Below are positions 44,452-52,648 of a DNA stretch of 64,000 bases, piece by piece. The DNA is from UBA8106 sp964569695 (GTDB taxonomy: Bacteria; Acidobacteriota; Vicinamibacteria; Vicinamibacterales; UBA823), in assembly GCA_964569695.1 (NCBI GenBank), contig CAZMUA010000005.1, positions 62,001 through 126,000 on the forward strand, given 5' to 3'. Numbering within the stretch: position 1 is the stretch's first letter; each line of letters begins with the position of its first letter. The position numbers and the translations under genes are program-made. The notes beneath the pieces were generated by a model that had not been told where the DNA came from, did no database searches, and worked only from the letters and a program-made list of their open reading frames with translations.

Positions 44452-46296
44452 TCATTGTGTAGTGATTTCCAAATGTAGCAAATGAAGGCCTTCTATTGCA
44501 TAGTCGCTTAAGGTGTCTGTCTCATAAAAGGTAGCTTTTGTCAGTGGCGTCGTTGTGCCGCTGCTGCGGTCAGAGCGATAAATATTTAGCATTGAAGGAG
44601 GGAGAGAGGTCAATTGCTCTCCTTGCACCACTGCACCATAATCATCCCCAAATAGACGAATGTAAATACGATTGTTTTGCCGAGTATTGTTTAGCAATCT
44701 AATCAAGTGAGGCATATTACGTGGTTTCACTGGAGGACGAATTTCTTGTTGTTCCCAAAGGCTAAATTGTGGTCCTCCGGAGACCAGTAAGGACAAATTG
44801 GTTGGGCTATTGGTTGGAATTGTGATCGGAAGAGTTCGAACTGTTTCACCCCCTCGGTAGTTCCGCGTCGTAATATTGAGGTCTACGACTTGACCTCGGT
44901 TAAGTCGAACCTGATCTAACCAGACCCGTTCGATCGTTTCAATTCTCGCTTCCTCTACAGCAGTGATTGCGAGCGAAAGCTCCTCAATGTTCGCCTCCTC
45001 ATAATCGTTGTTAAGTAGCATAACGAGCGGTCCAGCCACTGCCGTCGCAGCGTTTATTGCGGATGACGGTCCGGTAAAGATGTTGTCGACGAAAATATCG
45101 TTTTGACCTGTAATCTTGGTGCTTCCATTCAAGGTGTAGGTAGCAGTTCCGATTTCTCGTCCATATGCCGTCAAGGTGCTCAAAACCGACACATACGCGA
45201 GGAGTGGCGTCATAAGTTGATCGTGTGCCAGATCGAATTTCATCACGCGTTGTTCAACACTCGAATGTGGAGCGGTGAGAGATACGGTAACCGGAATTAC
45301 CCTTGCATCCATACCCAGGGTGCCAGCGATTGCGGTGGGCTGGTCTTGTTGAAAGACTCCAATAGGTTCGCCAACAACTGCAATTCGTGTGGAGGATAAA
45401 AGGCTTGGGAGCACAACCTGCACCTCTGCGCGGTGCATTCTAAAATCCGTTGGTCCGAGATTTTGAAAGCGATGACCAAACGCATAAACGCGATTACCGT
45501 CAACCAATGTGGTCGTGCCTGTTCCCGCGACAAACAAGTCTCCACTGATAAGACTGATCGCGATGGGATCGCCTGCACGAAGAGGGATAGTAGCGTTTCT
45601 GTCTTGTTCATCCTGAACAGTGCCAACACCAAGAACTGGAGAGATACTGTTACTTGAAAATGAATCACTCAGGAATTGAAGAGAATCGTTTGTAAATCCA
45701 CTAAAGACAAGAGGAGTATCAATTGGTCTAAGGAGGGCGGCGAGTCGGTTTGCGGTCTCTTGAGAAACGCCTCTACTGATTACATTGCCGAATACTGAAC
45801 CAGAAGAATTGGTTTGTACTAGCGAGTGTCTAAAGGCACCAAGAAAACTCTCATTTGTAATTGGAAGAGTAAGATTGACTTGACTAGACGGTGGTCTCAG
45901 GTTCGGTTGGGATACCGCTTCTATCATGTCGGCAATGGGTGTGATGCCTGCAATTGGTTCTTGCGTGAACTGGCCCAATGCGTGTGACACAGCCCCAACG
46001 AGTCTATTGTTAATATAGACAGGGCTTCCACTCATGCCCTGAATTACTCCGGTCTCAGCTAAAGGACCTCCCGCGAGCCGAGCAAGTATAAGACTTCTTT
46101 GTGGACCATTAATATTCTTGAGAATACCGAGGATCTGAACAGCGAACTCTTCTCGCTTGCTGCCTTCAAATACAGTAATGCCGATACCGGTCATGCCAGC
46201 CTCAACTTCTTCAAGGGGCATAAAATCGGTTGAAGCAAGCAACCAATTGGGATTGGTTAGGATTAAGGTGCCTATAATTAAGGTGCGTAATAGCAT
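44452..46296 (-). CDS. SpoIVB-like S55 peptidase-domain protein, motif order reversed
   Basis: About 614 residues. The start is taken at the ATG ending at 46296, just before a signal peptide (LLRTLIIGTLILTNPNWLLAS); a TTG at 46332 would add 12 residues. Near residue 80-105 is ETGVIQGMSGSPVYINNRLVGAVSHA, the serine block of the S55 family (SpoIVB catalytic Ser). About 185 residues later stands DGNRVYAFGHRFQNLGPTD, resembling the SpoIVB histidine block. In SpoIVB the His block comes before the Ser block, so here the order appears swapped. The last 230 residues are beta-rich without recognised motifs. Possibly a periplasmic protease or processing factor; function unknown. Confidence 0.65.
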   Translation of the reverse strand: MLLRTLIIGTLILTNPNWLLASTDFMPLEEVEAGMTGIGITVFEGSKREEFAVQILGILKNINGPQRSLILARLAGGPLAETGVIQGMSGSPVYINNRLVGAVSHALGQFTQEPIAGITPIADMIEAVSQPNLRPPSSQVNLTLPITNESFLGAFRHSLVQTNSSGSVFGNVISRGVSQETANRLAALLRPIDTPLVFSGFTNDSLQFLSDSFSSNSISPVLGVGTVQDEQDRNATIPLRAGDPIAISLISGDLFVAGTGTTTLVDGNRVYAFGHRFQNLGPTDFRMHRAEVQVVLPSLLSSTRIAVVGEPIGVFQQDQPTAIAGTLGMDARVIPVTVSLTAPHSSVEQRVMKFDLAHDQLMTPLLAYVSVLSTLTAYGREIGTATYTLNGSTKITGQNDIFVDNIFTGPSSAINAATAVAGPLVMLLNNDYEEANIEELSLAITAVEEARIETIERVWLDQVRLNRGQVVDLNITTRNYRGGETVRTLPITIPTNSPTNLSLLVSGGPQFSLWEQQEIRPPVKPRNMPHLIRLLNNTRQNNRIYIRLFGDDYGAVVQGEQLTSLPPSMLNIYRSDRSSGTTTPLTKATFYETDTLSDYAIEGLHLLHLEITTQ

Positions 46297-46364
46297 AGAG
46301 TTTAAGTCAGGAGCTGAGGAGGTTATACTCAACTAAGGGTTTACGGTTCAGTTTTGACCCATGA

Positions 46365-46394
46365 TTGACAGCCTTGGCGCCCCTTTGATAGTCT
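46365..46394 (+). promoter_or_regulatory. Candidate promoter of the aromatic operon
   Basis: A perfect TTGACA at 46365-46370 is followed after 18 bases by TAGTCT (46389-46394), a poor -10. Transcription would begin near 46400 and the leader ATG at 46437 would follow about 37 bases later. The -35 is convincing, the -10 less so; located in the divergent gap with the S55-type gene. Confidence 0.4.
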
Positions 46395-46436
46395 CATTTT
46401 ATTGGAACTGAGACGTATTTCGACACGGATATATTT

Positions 46437-46559
46437 ATGATTTCATCGCTGACCACGAAACCGACGCTGATTGATCCCCTAGCGGTGTGTTTTTGTCGCA
46501 CTTGGTGGCGGTTTTTCTATTTTACCAGTGGTTCTGGAGGGGTGACTGTGCCAGTCTGA
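46437..46559 (+). CDS. Aromatic leader peptide (Trp/Phe/Tyr-rich) of the aroDE-trp operon
   Basis: A 40-codon ORF (ATG 46437, TGA 46557-46559). Residues 18-29 read C-F-C-R-T-W-W-R-F-F-Y-F: two adjacent Trp codons at 46503-46508, then Phe, Phe, Tyr, Phe at 46512-46523. Tandem Trp codons are the hallmark of trpL; the immediate Phe/Tyr cluster is like pheL. An operon for chorismate, Trp and the Phe/Tyr branch follows. Ribosome site weak (GGA seven bases before ATG). An in-frame GTG at 46485 would give a 24-residue version with the same aromatic run. The ORF is followed by the antiterminator strand and the terminator. The sensing role is inferred. Confidence 0.72.
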   Translation: MISSLTTKPTLIDPLAVCFCRTWWRFFYFTSGSGGVTVPV

Positions 46560-46602
46560 CCGTCGAAAAAGATCTAGCACAAGAAGTTCAAAGCCTCTTC
46601 AG
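46499..46602 (+). promoter_or_regulatory. Attenuator pairing elements before aroDE
   Basis: Drawn by eye. Possible pause hairpin: CACT-GG (46499-46505, one T bulged) with CC-AGTG (46525-46530), whose 5' arm reaches the first Trp codon. Antiterminator: CTGGAGG (46534-46540) pairs with CCTC-TT-CAG (46594-46602, two-base bulge), which contains most of the 5' arm of the terminator stem. A small hairpin CCAG/CTGG at 46525-46537 would compete with the antiterminator. A ribosome stalled on Trp or Phe/Tyr codons (46503-46523) leaves 46534-46540 free; a ribosome at the stop codon (46557) would cover or pass it, favouring the terminator. Confidence 0.5.
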
Positions 46603-46626
46603 CATATCTGCTGCAGAGGTTTTTTT
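46591..46626 (+). terminator. Intrinsic terminator (attenuator) just upstream of aroDE
   Basis: CCTCT-T-CAGCA at 46594-46604 pairs with TGCTG-C-AGAGG at 46609-46619 (ten pairs, one T.C mismatch), loop TATC, followed by seven T (46620-46626), a G, then five more T. The U-tract ends only a few bases before the AAAGGA ribosome site of aroDE. Position between leader ORF and first gene makes it a conditional terminator. Confidence 0.8.
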
Positions 46627-46638
46627 GTTTTTAAAGGA

Positions 46639-48096
46639 ATGCATAAAGCCCAGATTTGCCTGACCGTGATGGCCGATAACATGGCCGAGCTTAGAAAACG
46701 TCGAGATGCCGTAAGGGACGTGGATTTAGTTGAATTGCGTCTAGATTCGGTTCGAGATCCAGACGTACAAGCCGCCTTAAATGGACGTAAATGTCCAGTC
46801 ATTATCACCTGTCGATCAATTCGTGATGGCGGTCTCTTCAGAGGTTCAGAAGAGGAACGTCGTCAGCTACTTCTTGAGGCGATTGAGTCGGGCGCTGATT
46901 ATGTGGATATGGAATGGAATCGAGGCTTCCAGAGCGCTGTAAAAAAAAGAGCTGGACGAAACATCGTACTCTCGATGCACGACTTTCAAGGAGTACCTGC
47001 CGATTTGCACGATCAGTATCGGGCAATGCGAGCAATGGGTGCTGCCGTTGTTAAAGTTGCCGTTACAGCTACACGGTTGTGCGATTTACTTCCACTGCTG
47101 GAGATTGGTCACACAGCTACCGGTCAAGAGCGTGTTGTAGTCATCGGCATGGGAATGCCTGGATTGGCCTCTCGAATTCTTGCATCTCGCTTTGGGTCAG
47201 ATTGGACCTATGCTGGCAACGCAGCACCAGGGCAATTACCTCTTGAACAGATGCTCGAGAGTTTTCGATATAGAAATCTCACAGCCAACACGGAGGTGTT
47301 TGGTGTTGTTGGGAATCCGATTTCCCATTCAATTTCACCAGCACTGCATAATGCTAGTTTTGCAGAACAACAGCGAGATGCGGTGTACTTACCACTTGAA
47401 GCGTATGATGTAGCCGATTTCGCAGGTTTTGCAAAAGCGCTCTCAATTCAGGGTGCGAGCATCACCGCCCCGTTCAAGCAGACCATGCTACAGCAAATCA
47501 AAAAGCCTGACACCGTTGCCAAGCTTATTGGGGCGGTAAACACAATCCGAGTTGATCCTGAGTGCTGGTCTGGAATCAACACGGATGCGGAAGGATTTCT
47601 TGCGCCTCTTAAACGGCGAATCGGGCTCCAAGGCCTTCGTGCATCTGTATTAGGCGCTGGAGGCGCAGCGAGAGCGGTGACAGTTGCTTTGAGTCAGGCT
47701 GGCGCAATTGTGAGTGTTCATGCAAGACGCCTTGAAAAGGCGAAAGCAGTTGCTTCGCTGGGAAAAGCTGTAGCAGGGCCATGGCCGCCGTTACCGAAGA
47801 CTTGGGATTTATTGGTGAATGCAACTCCAGTTGGAACATTTCCGAATGTTGATAAGACTCCGATGAGGCCAGATTATCTAAATGGTCACTTGGTTTACGA
47901 CTTGGTTTATAACCCAAGGCAGACTCGGCTCATGAAAGATGCTTCGCAGCAAGGTTGTGAGGTATTAGGAGGCTTGGACATGTTGGTTGCTCAAGCGCAA
48001 GCCCAGGCCCAATGGTGGACTGGCGTTAAGCCAAACCCAATCGTTATGGAACAAGCAGCCATAAAGGCGTTGGAATGGACGGTGAAGGACTCATGA
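46639..48096 (+). CDS. aroDE: Fused 3-dehydroquinate dehydratase (type I) and shikimate dehydrogenase
   Basis: A 485-residue bifunctional enzyme for two consecutive shikimate steps. The AroD part (about 1-210) has ELRLD (32-36), H114 in SMHDF and the Schiff-base K139 in VVKVAV. The AroE part (about 218-485) has GNPISHSISPALHN, catalytic K280 in APFKQ, GAVNTI, NTDAEGF (catalytic Asp 316) and the NADP-loop GAGGAARAV. The usual NVT before the catalytic Lys is SIT here. AAAGGA abuts the ATG with almost no spacing, so initiation may be weak. First structural gene after the aromatic attenuator; it overlaps trpE by four bases (ATGA). Similar fusions exist in plants and some bacteria. Confidence 0.93.
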   Translation: MHKAQICLTVMADNMAELRKRRDAVRDVDLVELRLDSVRDPDVQAALNGRKCPVIITCRSIRDGGLFRGSEEERRQLLLEAIESGADYVDMEWNRGFQSAVKKRAGRNIVLSMHDFQGVPADLHDQYRAMRAMGAAVVKVAVTATRLCDLLPLLEIGHTATGQERVVVIGMGMPGLASRILASRFGSDWTYAGNAAPGQLPLEQMLESFRYRNLTANTEVFGVVGNPISHSISPALHNASFAEQQRDAVYLPLEAYDVADFAGFAKALSIQGASITAPFKQTMLQQIKKPDTVAKLIGAVNTIRVDPECWSGINTDAEGFLAPLKRRIGLQGLRASVLGAGGAARAVTVALSQAGAIVSVHARRLEKAKAVASLGKAVAGPWPPLPKTWDLLVNATPVGTFPNVDKTPMRPDYLNGHLVYDLVYNPRQTRLMKDASQQGCEVLGGLDMLVAQAQAQAQWWTGVKPNPIVMEQAAIKALEWTVKDS

Positions 48097-49589
48097 AACA
48101 GACCACTTTGGAAGAGTTTGTCGATTTGGCGTCGCACGGAACCTTTGTTCCAGTGTGCAAAGAAATCATGGCTGATTTGCTGACTCCTGTTTCGGCATTT
48201 CTAAAAATTGCGGAACATTCAGATAACGCATTTCTTTTAGAAAGTGTTGATGGTGGTGAACAGGTTGCTCGATATTCATTTCTTGGAAAAGACCCCTTTC
48301 TCATTGTGCGATCACGAAAAGGGCAAACCATCGTTGAGCACGCCGGCGTCATATCTAAGCGATCCGAGTCATTTATGAGCACGCTTCGACAATTAATGAC
48401 TAAATATCGTTCTCCAGTAGTGCCTGAGTTGCCGAGATTTACTGGTGGCGCCGTTGGTTATCTTGGTTACGATTCCGTCCCATGGTTTGAAGCGTCACTG
48501 CAGGAAGCCTGGACTCGGCAGGCTTCTTTGGATAATGAATCTGATGCCGACGACGAAGCCGCGTTCATGCTCTTTGACACGGTGCTGGCTTTCGATCACG
48601 TTGCGCATCGAATTCTGATTATTGCAAACGCGCGGGTATCGAAAGGTGACGACCTTCCGGCGCTTTATCAATTCGCATGCGCCAAGATGACATTCTTAGA
48701 AAGAGAATTAGAGCGAACACTGTCGCGATCAGAATCCTTGAAGAAAGCTAAACATGAGATAACTTCAAATCTATCCCAAAAATCATTTGAGTCTTCGGTT
48801 AAGACTGCGCAGTCGCATATTTTTGAAGGAGAAATATTTCAACTGGTGCTTTCTCGACGGTTTCAGACTGAACTTACGGCCGATCCATTCACCGTCTATC
48901 GGGCACTTAGGCACATCAATCCATCTCCCTACATGTATTTTATGCGAATGGGTAGAACGGTTATCGTCGGTGCGTCTCCAGAAATGTTAGTGAGAGTTGA
49001 AAATAAGAAAGTTGAAACCCATCCGATTGCAGGAACACGACCGCGTGGGATGGACGCATGGGAAGACGAACGCCTTGGAGAAGAACTTAAAGCGGATGAA
49101 AAGGAACGGGCCGAACATGTGATGCTGGTCGATTTGGGACGTAACGATCTCGGACGAGTGTGCGAGTACGGGACTGTCAGGGTTCCGCAATTTATGCGGC
49201 TTGAACGTTACTCCCATGTGATGCATTTGGTGTCGAAGGTAGAAGGACGGCTTGCCGATGGGAAGGATCAATTGGATGCTTTAGCTGCCTGTTTTCCAGC
49301 AGGCACAGTATCAGGAGCGCCAAAAGTTAGAGCGATGGAACTGATTACACAGTTAGAACCCACGCACCGAGGAATTTATGCTGGTGCTATTGGGTATTTA
49401 GATTTCGCAGGTAATTTGGATTGCTGTATCGGAATTCGCACGATCACGATTAGAGATGGTCGTGCCTCCATACAGTCCGGAGCCGGCATTGTGGCTGATT
49501 CGGTGCCTGAGTCCGAATTTAAGGAAACTGAAGATAAGGCAAAAGCAATGTTGCGAGCAATCGAGATGGCTCATCGAGAATTAATATGA
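48093..49589 (+). CDS. trpE: Anthranilate synthase component I
   Basis: Chorismate to anthranilate with the TrpG ammonia. The 498-residue protein has the Trp-binding feedback motif LLES near residue 49, QLVLSRRF, SPYMYFMR, SPEMLVRVE, PIAGTRPRG, ERAEHVMLVDLGRNDLGRV and FPAGTVSGAPKVRAMELI. The LLES motif implies feedback inhibition by Trp in addition to attenuation. Start at ATG 48093, overlapping the aroDE stop, with GAAGG upstream; an ATG at 48075 would add six residues inside aroDE. Four-base overlap with trpG. Confidence 0.95.
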   Translation: MKQTTLEEFVDLASHGTFVPVCKEIMADLLTPVSAFLKIAEHSDNAFLLESVDGGEQVARYSFLGKDPFLIVRSRKGQTIVEHAGVISKRSESFMSTLRQLMTKYRSPVVPELPRFTGGAVGYLGYDSVPWFEASLQEAWTRQASLDNESDADDEAAFMLFDTVLAFDHVAHRILIIANARVSKGDDLPALYQFACAKMTFLERELERTLSRSESLKKAKHEITSNLSQKSFESSVKTAQSHIFEGEIFQLVLSRRFQTELTADPFTVYRALRHINPSPYMYFMRMGRTVIVGASPEMLVRVENKKVETHPIAGTRPRGMDAWEDERLGEELKADEKERAEHVMLVDLGRNDLGRVCEYGTVRVPQFMRLERYSHVMHLVSKVEGRLADGKDQLDALAACFPAGTVSGAPKVRAMELITQLEPTHRGIYAGAIGYLDFAGNLDCCIGIRTITIRDGRASIQSGAGIVADSVPESEFKETEDKAKAMLRAIEMAHRELI

Positions 49590-50152
49590 CCCTAGTGATC
49601 GATAATTACGATTCGTTCACTTACAATCTGGTGCAATACATGGGCCAGCTGGGTGAAGAAATCATAGTTCGTCGTAACGATGAAGTGACTATTGATGAGG
49701 TTGAAGCGATCAATCCAGCTCGGCTAGTTATCTCTCCCGGCCCTGGTCGTCCTGAGAATGCTGGTATTTCGGTTGAAGCCGTTCGTCGTTTTGGTTCACG
49801 TGTACCTGTTTTGGGTGTGTGCCTTGGACATCAGGCAATTAGTGTGGCCTTTGGAGGTGTGGTAGTTCGGAATCGGCAGGTACGTCATGGAAAGTGTTCC
49901 ACAATTAATCATGATGGTCGTGGAATTTTCCGCGATCTGTCGGGTGGATTTTCTGCAACACGCTACCATTCACTTGTAGTTTCTGATGAAAATCTTCCGG
50001 AGTCCCTTGAGGTGGCGGCACGAGCAACCGATGACGGTTCAATAATGGCTGTAAGACATATTTCTTGGCCGATACACGGTGTTCAGTTTCATCCGGAATC
50101 GATTTTGACAACAACGGGACTTCGACTCTTACAGAGCTTTCTGGAATTGTAA
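49586..50152 (+). CDS. trpG: Anthranilate synthase component II (glutamine amidotransferase)
   Basis: A 188-residue class-I amidotransferase supplying ammonia to TrpE. NYDSFTYNLVQY at the start, SPGPGRPENAG, nucleophile Cys in VLGVCLGHQAI (about residue 79) and the His-Glu of GVQFHPES near 168-175. Separate from trpD (not fused as in Escherichia). Stop overlaps the trpD ATG by one base. Confidence 0.94.
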   Translation: MTLVIDNYDSFTYNLVQYMGQLGEEIIVRRNDEVTIDEVEAINPARLVISPGPGRPENAGISVEAVRRFGSRVPVLGVCLGHQAISVAFGGVVVRNRQVRHGKCSTINHDGRGIFRDLSGGFSATRYHSLVVSDENLPESLEVAARATDDGSIMAVRHISWPIHGVQFHPESILTTTGLRLLQSFLEL

Positions 50153-51183
50153 TGTTTACGAAAATACTAGAGAAATTGAATCGCAGGTGTGACTTGACAT
50201 CGGATGAAGCGGGCGCTGTCATGGCATTAATAATGGACGGTAAAGCCACTGCAGCACAAATCGGTGGGTTACTAGTTGGGTTAGCCATGAAGGGTGAGCG
50301 TCCAAACGAGATCGTGGGACTTGCTCGCACAATGCGCACACACACAGTAAAGCTTCAAGAAACCTATACGGGCTCGTTTGATACGTGCGGAACCGGAGGG
50401 GATCGATCAAACACTTTTAACATATCTTCTGTAGCTGCGTTGGTGTTAGCTGCATGTGGTGTAACTGTAGCCAAGCATGGCAATAGGTCGGTTTCAAGTA
50501 AATGTGGCAGTGCCGATTTGTTTGAAGAAATGGGTGTCAAAATTGATGCCGATCCCGTTCAGGTCGAGCAATGCTTGCGTGAGGCTGGGATAGCCTTCTT
50601 TTTTGCACCGAAATTCCATCCCTCGATGCGACATGCAGCGCAGGCGAGAAAGGATCTGGGAATAAGAACTGCGTTCAATCTGCTGGGTCCTCTTACTAAT
50701 CCCGCAGGAGCCCGCCGTCAACTGGTCGGCGTGTCACGTCCTGAGCATACAGAGTTATTAGCGCATTCATTTGCATTACTTGGCTCTGAGCGTGCTTGGG
50801 TTGTACATGGAGCTGATGGCCTAGATGAGATCTCGACTACAGGTTACACGAAGGTTTCGGAATGCAGGGAAGGGGTAGTGAACACATTTTATCTCCACCC
50901 TGATGATTTTGGTTGTCAAAAGGTGGATCTCGCATCTCTTAAGGGTGGAGATGCAGAGAGAAACAGTTTGATTGCGGAGAGAGTGCTAGGAGGAGAGAAG
51001 AGTCCGGCTAGAGACATTGTGTTGCTAAATGCTAGCGCAGGCTTGTTAATCACTGGTGAGGTCTCTTCCTTGAAGCATGGGTTTGAACGCGCCGCGGAGG
51101 CGATTGACACGGGGGCCGCAAAAGAAACTCTGCATAAGCTGACTACGATATCTAGGCTGACTTCTCACAGGGAACAGGGATGA
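50152..51183 (+). CDS. trpD: Anthranilate phosphoribosyltransferase
   Basis: Adds ribose-5-P from PRPP to anthranilate. The 343-residue protein has the PRPP loop DTCGTGGDRSNTFNIS, KHGNRSVSSKCGSAD, FHPSMRHAAQARKDLGIRTAFNLLGPLTNPA, all standard. Start ATG 50152 (MFTKILEKL), matching the family's length; an upstream in-frame start lies within trpG and is rejected. Four-base overlap with trpC. Confidence 0.95.
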   Translation: MFTKILEKLNRRCDLTSDEAGAVMALIMDGKATAAQIGGLLVGLAMKGERPNEIVGLARTMRTHTVKLQETYTGSFDTCGTGGDRSNTFNISSVAALVLAACGVTVAKHGNRSVSSKCGSADLFEEMGVKIDADPVQVEQCLREAGIAFFFAPKFHPSMRHAAQARKDLGIRTAFNLLGPLTNPAGARRQLVGVSRPEHTELLAHSFALLGSERAWVVHGADGLDEISTTGYTKVSECREGVVNTFYLHPDDFGCQKVDLASLKGGDAERNSLIAERVLGGEKSPARDIVLLNASAGLLITGEVSSLKHGFERAAEAIDTGAAKETLHKLTTISRLTSHREQG

Positions 51184-51986
51184 CTTTATCGGCATCATCG
51201 GATTTGTTGGCCACGATTATATCTGGGACACGAAAGTCGATATCTGTTCGAGAAAGACAACGCTCGATTGAGGAGTTGGACTCGATAGCCGGAAGTAGAA
51301 CCCCAAAAGGAAAAATGTTCCGGGAGAGGCTATCTCGAACAGAAACTATTAATGTAATAGCGGAATGCAAGCGAAGATCACCATCAAGAGGCTTGTTAAG
51401 TGCTAATTATGATCCCGTGGGTCTCGCCACTGAATATGAGAACCATGGTGCGGCAGCTGTCTCGGTTTTGACGGAATCAACATTTTTTGATGGTTCAATC
51501 GAGCATCTACGTGGTGTAAGCGAAGCCGTCGACATTCCGGTTCTCTGTAAGGATTTTATCGTTTCTGAATATCAACTGTTTGAAGCATGCGTAGCAGGAG
51601 CAGACGCAGTATTGCTGATAGTAGCGGCGCTTGATCAGGGGCTGTTGTTGCAGCTTTTGCGACGTGTTGAGTTACTTGGAATGGCTGCGATCGTAGAAGT
51701 TCATGATGTCGGTGAACTGGAGCGGGCAGTTCAAGCAGAAGCCAGCATCGTCGGGGTTAACAATCGAAATTTACGAACGTTAGAGGTTGTGGTCAAAACT
51801 TCTGAGAGGCTTATTAAACACCTGCCGAATACGATTGTCTCAGTAGCTGAAAGTGGTCTTCGCGATCAGGTCGATGTGCTGGCATTGCGGAGTATTGGCT
51901 ACAAAGGCTTTTTAGTTGGCGAAGCATTAATGTCCTCTAAGAGTCCAGGTTTAACGCTATCTGAATTCGTACTGGGAACAACTTAA
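51180..51986 (+). CDS. trpC: Indole-3-glycerol phosphate synthase
   Basis: A 268-residue TIM barrel. VIAECKRRSPSRGLLSANYDP holds the catalytic Glu and Lys, LCKDFIVSEYQLFEA the second Lys, and VGVNNRNLRTLEV and VAESGLRD the phosphate and Glu sites. Not fused to TrpF. Starts with an ATGA overlap on trpD and ends 8-14 bases before trpF. Confidence 0.95.
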   Translation: MTLSASSDLLATIISGTRKSISVRERQRSIEELDSIAGSRTPKGKMFRERLSRTETINVIAECKRRSPSRGLLSANYDPVGLATEYENHGAAAVSVLTESTFFDGSIEHLRGVSEAVDIPVLCKDFIVSEYQLFEACVAGADAVLLIVAALDQGLLLQLLRRVELLGMAAIVEVHDVGELERAVQAEASIVGVNNRNLRTLEVVVKTSERLIKHLPNTIVSVAESGLRDQVDVLALRSIGYKGFLVGEALMSSKSPGLTLSEFVLGTT

Positions 51987-52000
51987 AGGTAAGTTTGTTT

Positions 52001-52648
52001 ATGGTCTACGTCAAAGTATGTGGAATTACTAACGTGGAAGACGCCCAATTGGCCGTAGAATCTGGTGCGTCAGCGATAGGAATGGTTTTTTGGCCGGAAA
52101 GTCCACGATTTGTGGATCCCCAAAGAGCAGCGACAGTGAGAAGTGTGCTGCCACCTTCGGTTCTCCCTGTAGGTGTATTTGTTGATCAATCGGTTTCTTA
52201 TGTTCGTCGTGTGGCTGAGATGGTTAATCTTGGCGCTGTTCAACTTCACGGTTGCGAGAGTTACGAGTACTGCCAATCGATAGGATTTCCAATTATTAAA
52301 GCTGTAACCGTTGAAAATGGAAAAATGATGACTGCGCTGAGTGATGTTCCAGAAACAGCGACTGTGCTGTTAGACGCGCATGATCCTATTAAAAAGGGTG
52401 GGACGGGAAAGTCAATAGATTGGGAATCTGCGCGGAGTGTTGCAAAAAGTCGAAAAGTGATCTTGTCGGGTGGGTTACGCCCTGAAACAGTGGCTTTGGG
52501 ATTCAAGACCGTTCAACCGTTTGGTGTCGATGTGTCGTCCGGAGTAGAACAATATCCTGGTCGAAAAGATCCAGCACGCTTGAGAAGCTTTTTTAAAGCC
52601 TTAGCTTCGGTGGAAGTAGGACTGTCAGATGGCTCAGCAAAATTATGA
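52001..52648 (+). CDS. trpF: Phosphoribosylanthranilate isomerase
   Basis: A TIM barrel of about 215 residues. VKVCGITNVEDA carries the catalytic Cys; QLHG, LDAHD (catalytic Asp), LSGGLRPETV and FGVDVSSGVE follow in order. Start: ATG 52001 gives MVYVKVCGIT, the usual family beginning; a TTG at 51995 has better spacing (five bases) to AAAGG and would add two residues. Four-base overlap with trpB. Confidence 0.93.
   Translation: MVYVKVCGITNVEDAQLAVESGASAIGMVFWPESPRFVDPQRAATVRSVLPPSVLPVGVFVDQSVSYVRRVAEMVNLGAVQLHGCESYEYCQSIGFPIIKAVTVENGKMMTALSDVPETATVLLDAHDPIKKGGTGKSIDWESARSVAKSRKVILSGGLRPETVALGFKTVQPFGVDVSSGVEQYPGRKDPARLRSFFKALASVEVGLSDGSAKL

Noticed and set aside
50065..50151. Upstream extension of trpD by 29 residues
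   Set aside because: Lies wholly within trpG; ATG 50152 matches the family's usual N-terminus and overlaps the trpG stop.
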